Shown here: positions 57,020-64,000 of the stretch, piece by piece
Layout of the letters: the number at the start of each line of letters is the position of its first letter
Position numbering within the stretch: the stretch's first letter is position 1
Origin: Lepidurus packardi
Taxonomy: Eukaryota > Arthropoda > Branchiopoda > Notostraca > Triopsidae
Assembly (NCBI GenBank): GCA_023053545.1
Contig: JAKZAN010000005.1
Location: 12,772,001 to 12,836,000 of the forward strand
Reading direction: 5' to 3'
Length of the DNA stretch: 64,000 bases
The notes under the pieces: generated by a model
The model's input: the letters and a program-made list of their open reading frames with translations, nothing else
Told to the model about the DNA's origin: nothing
Databases searched by the model: none
Made by a program: the position numbers and the translations under genes

Positions 57020-59952
57020 TCAAACTAACGGAGACGGAATTTACGCAATTACAGCTTCAATAGGAGTTTGTTGCAAAAGCTAGATTTCCATCCTGTCATT
57101 AAATTCCAAGTATTCAACGTTGGGTAGGAGAAAGGCATTAGAGCAATATACTCTGTACAGGCTGTTGCTGGCCAGCAACCGAAATAGCAGTTGTCGAATT
57201 CTTTTTGAAGCAAAGTTGTACTTATCTTGGTTTTTTAGTTATATAAGGCATACCTGATCGCTTGTTGATATATGTTTATAACTTTTTCTTCCCTTTCTCA
57301 ACTCCCTTCTTACTTCGACGCCTGTTTAGCTTAGCTTTTAATTATAGCCAAAGCTTAGGCGAGGAAACGCGCAGCGTTTTATACAGTTTCATTTGAACGG
57401 ATATGGCTTCAGCTTATAAACTGCAAACGGGATAGCTTTATACTCACATACTTAAATTGCAGCCAATTCTGCTTCATTAAAGATACTAAAATAATGTCAA
57501 GGAAAGCCAGCTTCCCAAGCCTCCACTTGGCTTTTTTTTCGCCTCGTTGAAAACTTAATTGCAGTTTGCCTGTGGTTTTCATTAATATAATCTTATCGGT
57601 ACTTAACCGCCTCCGGACTTAACCGCCTCCGCTCATACCAGATTAGAACTGAGGCAAAGTGTCAGAAGTCCCACGCCCTCGTTTTCTGTAAGCGAACTTC
57701 ACTATGCCTGTCGGTTTAGCCCGTTTACGTGGTGTCTTCTAAATATTTGAATTATCGATGATTGAGAAGTACGAAACAGTTTATTTGTGTAGTGAGACCG
57801 GCTAAATTTACCACGGATTTGGGTTCGCATCCTTAAATGAAGCCTCTTCATAAACTAACACCAAAGGACTGTTCTTAAAAGTGCAACGGAGTTCAGTCCG
57901 TTGTTAGTTCGTTGTTGTTCAGTTCAGTGTGCATACTATTAATGTTACCAAAGTGGAGAAGTTGAAGAAGTTTGAAGAATTTTAAGAACTGTGCGACATT
58001 TGCTGAATAGTTCATATCAGCCAGGTATTATAAATTCCTTCATTTTCTTTCGACGTAATTCTTGATCGTAATTCTTGATCATCGGAAAAGGGATTCACTT
58101 TTAATTCAGAACACGGTGAATTCTGGTGCGTCTTTGGCTATGTAGCAAGTGTTATCCTTTCTTTTCCCTTTTTTGCCCATAACTGACTGCACAATATTAC
58201 GAAAGTACAGTACTCAAGCTATTGATCGCACGATGGACTTTGCAAATTGGCCCATGACAGTGTTTATCGGTCGTTTCGACAATCCGGTCATTTCCAAACC
58301 AATACTACGCTTAAACCGGTTTCTTAACTCGATAACCCTTCTAAACTCCCCAGTCAATTAAAGGAACAGGTCATTCAATTGAATGCCATTTAGTAGCGAA
58401 GCTAATCCCTCTTCACTATGGCATTCGGAAACCCCCAAAACTTTTGATACAGAAAAGAAAAGCGGACTTAACTGAGAGAATAGATGCTTTGATACATTTT
58501 GATAGCAAACTTGATAGCATTTGGTAGATTTTTACTGGCATTTGGTAAATTTTTACCGCCCATGTTTTTTCCCACCGATGTTTGCAACGGATTTCCTTTT
58601 GATATGAGTTACCACATACAATTTCGAGTATACTGTAATTTGTACTCAGAAAAGTGATGAATCATTTCCTTGGAAGCATTAAGTGACAGATTCCACATGC
58701 TGACATTTAGTCTCGTCACTTAAATGCTGATTTTTTTATGTCTGCCGTAGCATTTAAAAAAATCTTGGACAAAAATCTTCCGTAAACTTTTTTGAGTCTC
58801 TCGAGGCTGATCATTCGGTCTATTTCGCCGTAAAATCTTTACAATCTTAGAAGTTTTGACACAACTTGATAGCATTTGATAGTTTTTTACTGGTCATCTT
58901 TTATGCTATCAGTCAAGTTCGTTTTTCTTTTCTGTATCCAAAGTTTTGGGGCTTACCGAATGTCCTAGTGCAACTGCTTAATTCTGATGTTTCCAATTCA
59001 GCGGCGACATCTAACGAGGCCCTCAGGAACTATCACAAGTGCCAGAGTGAGCTTGTCATGGCGGATGCGACACTCTTTCTCCATAGATGGCGTATTTGGA
59101 AACAACTCTATAGGATGACGGCTGACCACGCAGTATGTAGGCCAGGACTAATTTATGACCTGAGAATATTACAAACTGGGTTTAATCAGAACTGTAGTAA
59201 AAGGAATGAAGCAGCAAGAAAACAAGCTCTTATATTGATGCCTAAATTCGACTTTTTCTGTAAACTGGCTGCTTTTTTAAGGGAATCTTTGAAATATCAG
59301 ATTTGAACAATCCCCACTGGCGTTATTCGTGTGACAAGGTTAGACACGTATCCACCACTTACAGTTATGAATATTATTCCTCTTCTAAGAAATGAAATCG
59401 CGGTTTTAAAAAACATATTCTAGATATTTTGAACAAATTTTGAATTACTTTCGATAGACGTATAGATGATATAAACAATTTGAGATACACTTATGCTCTT
59501 GTAATGACCCCAACGTTTTGTTTATGTGAGGAAGGCGATTTAGATCCAAAGAGTTCAAAACTCCATAAAAATAATGGTAGATTTTGAATGGCCCGCTATT
59601 AGAATGAGGTCGGGCAACGTTGGGCAGCACTGATGCAGGAAGCGTAAGAGAGGGGAATGTTTCCACAACGGGCTGTTATCTTCCTCCACAAAATGGCCGG
59701 AGCCACGTGGCGGCTATTTGGTGTGGGTTGTGTACATCTTGATGTATGGCGCACGCTCTAAAATCTTCTAAACAACTGTAAAAAACCGCGCTCTTTTTTC
59801 AAGGTTACGGTTTCGGGCCATAGGGAGCACAACTAAAATATTCTCACCACGGATGACAGCAGCTCCTAAGAGATCAGGCAATTGATGGAGTTTGGGTTAG
59901 CTTAGTCCATGGCTTAGTCTATCTATCACTTGACTATTAAGAATTAATTAGA

Positions 59953-61294
59953 ATGAAGAGAAATCACCCGTCTGGTGCTCAAAAAAGAAAACTTAAACGG
60001 GATAGGGATTCTGCAGACCAGCGTGGTGAAATAACTTTGATCGACTTGGGTTGGATTTCGCAGCCCAGTTCCAGTCGCAACGAAATCGTTGAACATTCAC
60101 TCGTTCACTCGTGCGCTCCTTTTTCCCCTTGTGGAGCCCACAGTTTGAATTTGTGTGGTGTGAATGCTGCCCAGGCATGCCTTGCAATTAAGAGTTACAT
60201 TGGCAACATCCAAAAATTGTACAACTTGTTCAGCTGCAGTCCAGCTCGCTGGAAAGTTTTGCGAGAAAACGCAAGTGTAGCTCTGCACAGCCTCTCAGAT
60301 ACTCGTTGGGGCGCCAGAATTGAGGCTGTGAAGCCCTTGCTGAAGGACTATCGTGGAATCCTCAAATCTCTTGAGCTTCTTCAAGAACTGGATTTGCCGC
60401 CTGAAGCGCACGCGGATGCAGATACGCTTGATAATTGGAGGTCATCTTTTCACTTGGTCCTTTTGAGTACATTTTGGTACAAGACTCTGCAGGCCATCGA
60501 TGACAGGAACAAGCTGCTACAAAAAGCGAGTCTTCGCATTGAAGGAGAAGTTAGAGAATGCAGAAACCTTCTTCAAGACATGAAAACATTGAGAACGAAC
60601 TGGGACCCACTAGTAAGTGAAGCTAAACTAGTCGCTACTCAGTTGGGCTTGGAAAGCCAGCTAAAAACCAAAGCACTCCATAAAAGAAAGACTTTTTATG
60701 GTGCACCGAAAAATTACGGAGCACTTGCATGAAACAGCGGAGGACAAGTTTAAAGTACAAGTCTTTTTGGCCACTTTAGACGGAATATCAATGGAAATTA
60801 AAGAGCGTTTTCAAGCAGCGAATAACATTTGCGATCTCTTCTCTTTTCTTTGGGACCAAGAAGTCACAAATATGGATTTAATACATCGGAAAACCAAAAG
60901 GCTAGCTCAAGCTTATTCTCGTGATTTAAGTGAAGAAGATCTAGTCGAAGAAATGCGACTTTTTGTCAAGACTCGTGAAAATTTTCTCCAGTCAAAGCTT
61001 TGCTCTCCCTTGAAGCTGCTAAACAAAATATATGAACATTCCTTAGAGACCTTGTTTCCTCAGATTTGTATATCGTTGCGTACGTTTCTTTGTTTGCCTG
61101 TGTCAGTTGCGTCTGCGGAGCGATCTTTCAGCAAGATGTCCCTCGTAAAAAACCACTTGCGCTCCACTATGGGCCAGGAACGACTAAATCATTTACTGAT
61201 TTTATCTGTTGAACACAAACTGGCTCAGAATCTTAATTACGATAATTTAATTGACGAGTTTGCAATGCGAAGAGCAAGAAAGTCTTTATTCTGA
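59953..61294 (+). pseudogene. hAT-family transposase (ZMYM1-like), deleted and frameshifted
   Basis: The first frame (59953-60732) starts MKRNHPSGAQKRK, the usual start of this hAT group. It then passes almost at once to the late-middle part of the protein (GAHSLNLCGVNAAQ, LSDTRWGARIEAVKPL). The segment between them, which holds the zinc finger and the first catalytic acidic residues, is missing. The second frame (overlapping from about 60690 to 61294) contains the hAT C-terminal dimerisation region: CLPVSVASAERSFSKMSLVK and LRSTMGQERLNHLLILS. The two frames are separated by a single shift, most likely in the T run at about 60690. The copy cannot make an active transposase. It is a recognisable piece of a mobile element and not a host gene. 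Confidence 0.88.
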
Positions 61295-61359
61295 ATTTTT
61301 CTTTTATTTTGTCTATTCAAGTCTGATTTAATCAAGATTATATATTTTTTTCAATTAAA

Positions 61360-61487
61360 GGAGCGGTCAATAGGCGCAGCCTACGACGGCATTTAAAAAA
61401 AAAAAAAAATAAAAATAAAGGGGGGTCCTCCATTTTAGGTTCGCCCCGGGCCCCGTCTAACCTCTGGGCGGCACTGGTTGAGTGGAC
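61360..61487 (+). mobile_element. Probable 3' end of the hAT element
   Basis: After the transposase comes an A-rich run, then TTCGCCCCGGGCCCCG and CTCTGGGCGGCACTG. GC-rich ends of the form CGGCACTG or CGCCACTG are usual for hAT elements of this group. A matching 5' end (CAGTGCCG) was not found before 59953, so the left terminus is lost or diverged and no target-site duplication can be shown. Confidence 0.5.
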
Positions 61488-63340
61488 AAGGGCAACCACC
61501 AACTAAGAAAAAACCAACAATCAATCTAAAACTTGATATAATGTATTTCCCTTCTAATACATACCAGAGAAAGGGCCAATCCACTTTCCCTAGGTTCCGT
61601 TCTGTTGTTGTGATCCCGGATTTTTCCTTCCAGAACAATCAGTGTGAGGTGCTGCACCTCCTGTACCCGATACATTCACGGGTACGATCACCTGTATTGC
61701 AATGACTGGGGGTTGTTGAGTACCCCGAATCCTAAATGCGTCGTAGGTGGCAATTCCAAGGCCAATTGCCAATTCCCCAACCCTCATGATTTTAGAGAGA
61801 AACATCTTTGGTGTCCTCTTTACCTACAATTGAACAGGGTAAATTAAATTTAAAACAACCCCAATTATCTTTAATAAATTTCATTTTCTTAAAGAAATGG
61901 AAGATGGAAGTGTAGTTTAAAGGAAAAAGGAAAGATCTCGCCATTGGTGATTTGAAACTGATTTCTGTAATGGGAGTATAAGACGCATTGTGGGCAAGAG
62001 ACTTTTCCAAGCTTTTCCAGGTTTTCGTGCAGAAATGTCCCTTCTGGTTTCAGCTGCTAATCTTAAGCAGAAGATTAGCTAGGACTAGAAGAGGTAATAT
62101 TAATGAAGCTTAAACCTTTCCAATGCTTATTATTTAGGATTAAGGCGTAGATGTGAAGGTGCATAGTTAAACAGTTTCTCGACAGGAAATCCGTTCGACC
62201 GGCAGAAAATGTGGCTAATGCATTTGTCTGTTACAGGTTTTCGGGCAGAACTATTTCTTCTAGGTCAGCTGCTAGTCTCGCACAGAAGATTAGCTAGGAA
62301 TAGAAGAGAGAATTCATCTCAATTGAGCCAGTTTTAGGCCCATCTCGTTGAGTTCACCAGGTATACAGATACAACAGTTCGTTCTATATACAGATACAGT
62401 ATACAGATATAACAGTTCGTAAAATGGGATTGCACATTTTAGAAGTTTGGGTTTGGTTTTTGGCACAAGGCCTTCAAAACGATTCGTAATGAGAAACCCC
62501 TAAGTGAATTCCACGTGGAAGGATTGCACCACTAAGGTTTTTCAGTCCGTTTTTTGTAAACACTTAGTGCATTAAACCACACATAGATTAAAGAATACGA
62601 GAATTTTCATTACCTGTAATAATATAGTTTCGCAAAACTTTCCTCTCCAATTGGTACTGTCTTTAAGCTTGAATGACGTGGTTTTGACTAACACGCTTTG
62701 TCATGCAGGGATGTATCAAATGGAGCCTGGGGGGCTTGACCCAGAGAGGGGTGCATTCAGTAAGCCAATGGCTGACTTGGCTTAAAGCCATTTTGCACCG
62801 CGAAGTTTAAAACCATTTTTGGCTAAAGCGCACAAACTCTATGCCATGAAGGCTGCATGCGTGTCGAAATCTATTGTATTCCATACAGAGTAGTTAGTGT
62901 TTTAAGTTAATTATGTTGTTTTTTATTCAGCGAAAAAAAGTACACATTCAATCGGGAGAAAATGCTACTGGGAAACTCAATTGGGAAACTTTCGGAAACT
63001 TGGAGAGTGAGGGGTTGTTGGTTTCCCTGCGCCCAATTAGTGTACTTTTAATTTCTTAAATTCATATGGAACTCTTACGCTTTTACTTTCATTGGATTAC
63101 TTAAGGCAATCTACCGAAAGGCGTATTTGAGAATGGACTAAAGAGACCGTATGAAACCCGCCCACCGCTTAAGAAGATTATCAAGATGTTGGTTTCTCTT
63201 GCCTTGGCACCAGCAGATCAAGCTTACGGCGGATTTCAGCTAAACACAATGCAGCTTTTCTACTTTCGTTTCCAAGTCCTGTATATCCAATTTTATTAGA
63301 TTTACCATAACCTGACTGTTGTTTCTATGTGTATTTTTGT
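61488..63340. other. Intergenic region right of the hAT copy
   Basis: No gene is seen. A two-copy repeat occurs at about 62015-62100 and 62235-62310 (CAGGTTTTCG[T/G]GCAGAA and GAAGATTAGCTAGGA[C/A]TAGAAGAG). Short ATACAGATA repeats stand at 62360-62420. Confidence 0.5.
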
Positions 63341-64000
63341 GTTCTTAGGCTATCCCACAACGGAAAAAAAGAAATGCTCGCGGAAGAAACAGCCGACGTG
63401 AAAGCTGCACATAAACTCGCCCTTTTGGATATGTCTATGGGTATTGGTTTACCATACAAAGGGCTGCACCGGTTTTCTGTCTCAGGGGAGGCCCCCTGAA
63501 CGTCGAAGTGCACTGAAAGCTCATCGTAGCCAGCTAACGGACGCTTTCGAGGATTGTATGAACGCCCACCGAAACTCTCTGAGGCAAACCGTCATCGCAT
63601 CATGGGTCCAAAAGAAGTAGATGAAACTACACGGAAATGCTACACTGACATCGAGGAGTATTTCGCCTCAAGGGCGAACAGCGTCTCGGTCAACGGTACT
63701 CTCCTCCTCTCGCACTCTACTTTCCGAAGCTCAACGAAAATCGAAGGAAACGCCTGCAGGAGGCCGCGAGGCTTTGGAAGCTGCAAGCCGATTTAGAGGA
63801 ACAATGGGATATCAAGCTTGTTCACTACAGTCCACCGCTCTACCAACTGAGCTACCAGAGGATGAGGAACAATTGCTTCGCACAGAATGAGCGAAGCAAC
63901 AACGGGCCCTAGCGGACGAGTGGGAACTCACCAACCTGCAAGTGGCGTTGTACGAGAGCGCCATTGAAAAGGAAGAACTGCCACCCGATGGCGAAGCGGA
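63340..64000 (+). pseudogene. Decayed coding region of unknown family, running off the window
   Basis: Charged, helix-like protein fragments can be read in changing frames: KEVDETTRKCYTDIEEYFAS at about 63611-63670, NENRRKRLQEAARLWKLQAD from about 63733, and ALADEWELTNLQVALYESAI from about 63910. Moving between them needs frameshifts, and a TGA (63887-63889) interrupts the last frame. A 68 bp tRNA-like insertion splits it. The family is not recognised. It could be a host pseudogene or a remnant of a mobile element, and the part beyond 64000 is unseen. Confidence 0.35.
63806..63873 (-). mobile_element. tRNA-Tyr 5'-half insertion with target-site duplication
   Basis: Read on the minus strand, 63863-63826 is the 5' half of a tRNA: TCCTCTGGTAGCTCAGTTGG then TAGAGCGGTGGACTGTAG, with the D-arm, A box and a GTA anticodon at the expected place, so tRNA-Tyr. 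The sequence then leaves the tRNA (TGAACAAGC...), as an unspliced tRNA-Tyr intron would, and no T arm follows. GAGGAACAAT flanks the insert (63796-63805 and 63864-63873). Removing one flank and the insert rejoins the surrounding frame. Confidence 0.6.

Larger units (their letters stand above)
56010..59952. other. Intergenic region upstream of chimaerin
   Basis: Apart from the minisatellite and the YY1-like motif I see no gene. At about 56820-56900 a run of CATATCTAT / ATATGTCATG words forms short inverted repeats. Between 58490 and 58900 the phrase TTGATAGCATTTG[G/A]TAG[A/T]TTTT recurs. At 59600-59635 the end-like sequence GGGCAGCACTG resembles the hAT 3' terminus at 61485 and may be a remnant. 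An open frame at 58866-59306 has no recognisable domain. Confidence 0.45.

Noticed and set aside
58866..59306. 146-codon plus-strand frame
   Set aside because: No recognisable motif, no homology I can recall, no clear splice sites, and a region of mixed repeats. It may be chance or an unknown element remnant.
63820..63866. A complete tRNA-Tyr gene
   Set aside because: Only the 5' half is present. No T arm or 3' acceptor strand follows within the next 100 bases.

Overview
This is nuclear DNA of an animal, most likely an arthropod and probably not one of the compact insect genomes. Genes are split into many short exons joined by GT-AG introns. The intergenic DNA is A/T-rich and full of tandem repeats. 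The gene set (a Nanchung-type TRPV channel, a neuropeptide F type receptor, SMC1, BZW/Krasavietz, CHMP5, a chimaerin) is typical of an invertebrate. No species is named because nothing in the sequence decides it.

Layout. 1-4449: no secure gene; short repeats, a 243-286 bp tandem repeat and two weak secreted-peptide candidates. 4450-11184 (+): an 18-exon TRPV channel gene of 846 codons. 12546-14543 (-): a two-exon neuropeptide GPCR. 14544-16704: nothing recognised. 16705-30840 (-): an eight-exon gene for a 1417-residue protein with C2H2 fingers, a degenerate MULE transposase domain and a SWIM finger, apparently a domesticated transposase. 30841-31388: shared upstream region with the divergent gene. 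31389-40069 (+): complete SMC1 cohesin subunit, 20 exons, 1242 residues. 40070-49476: about 9.4 kb without a convincing gene, carrying three tandem arrays. 49477-51304 (-): BZW/kra, eight exons, 420 residues. 51803-52804 (+): CHMP5, five exons, 217 residues, sharing a 0.5 kb promoter region with kra. 53080-56009 (-): chimaerin (SH2, C1, RhoGAP), seven exons, 433 residues. 56010-64000: mostly repeats, an internally deleted hAT transposase copy and, at the right edge, a decayed coding region split by a tRNA-Tyr-like insertion.

All exon chains were assembled by hand. Each was accepted only if reading phase was kept through every junction and the protein agreed with the remembered shape of its family.

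The most unusual theme concerns introns. Many introns are made of private tandem arrays, and several of these arrays repeat a splice junction. In the TRPV gene a 71 bp unit that itself begins with GT and ends with AG is repeated about 12 times directly behind exon 16, giving a run of adjacent AG|GTACGT sites. In SMC1 intron 4 the unit contains the 3' splice site plus the first 23 bases of exon 5, giving five decoy exon starts ahead of the real one. Smaller versions occur in SMC1 introns 2, 15 and 19 and TRPV introns 5 and 7. Every long intron of the MULE-derived gene holds a different satellite.
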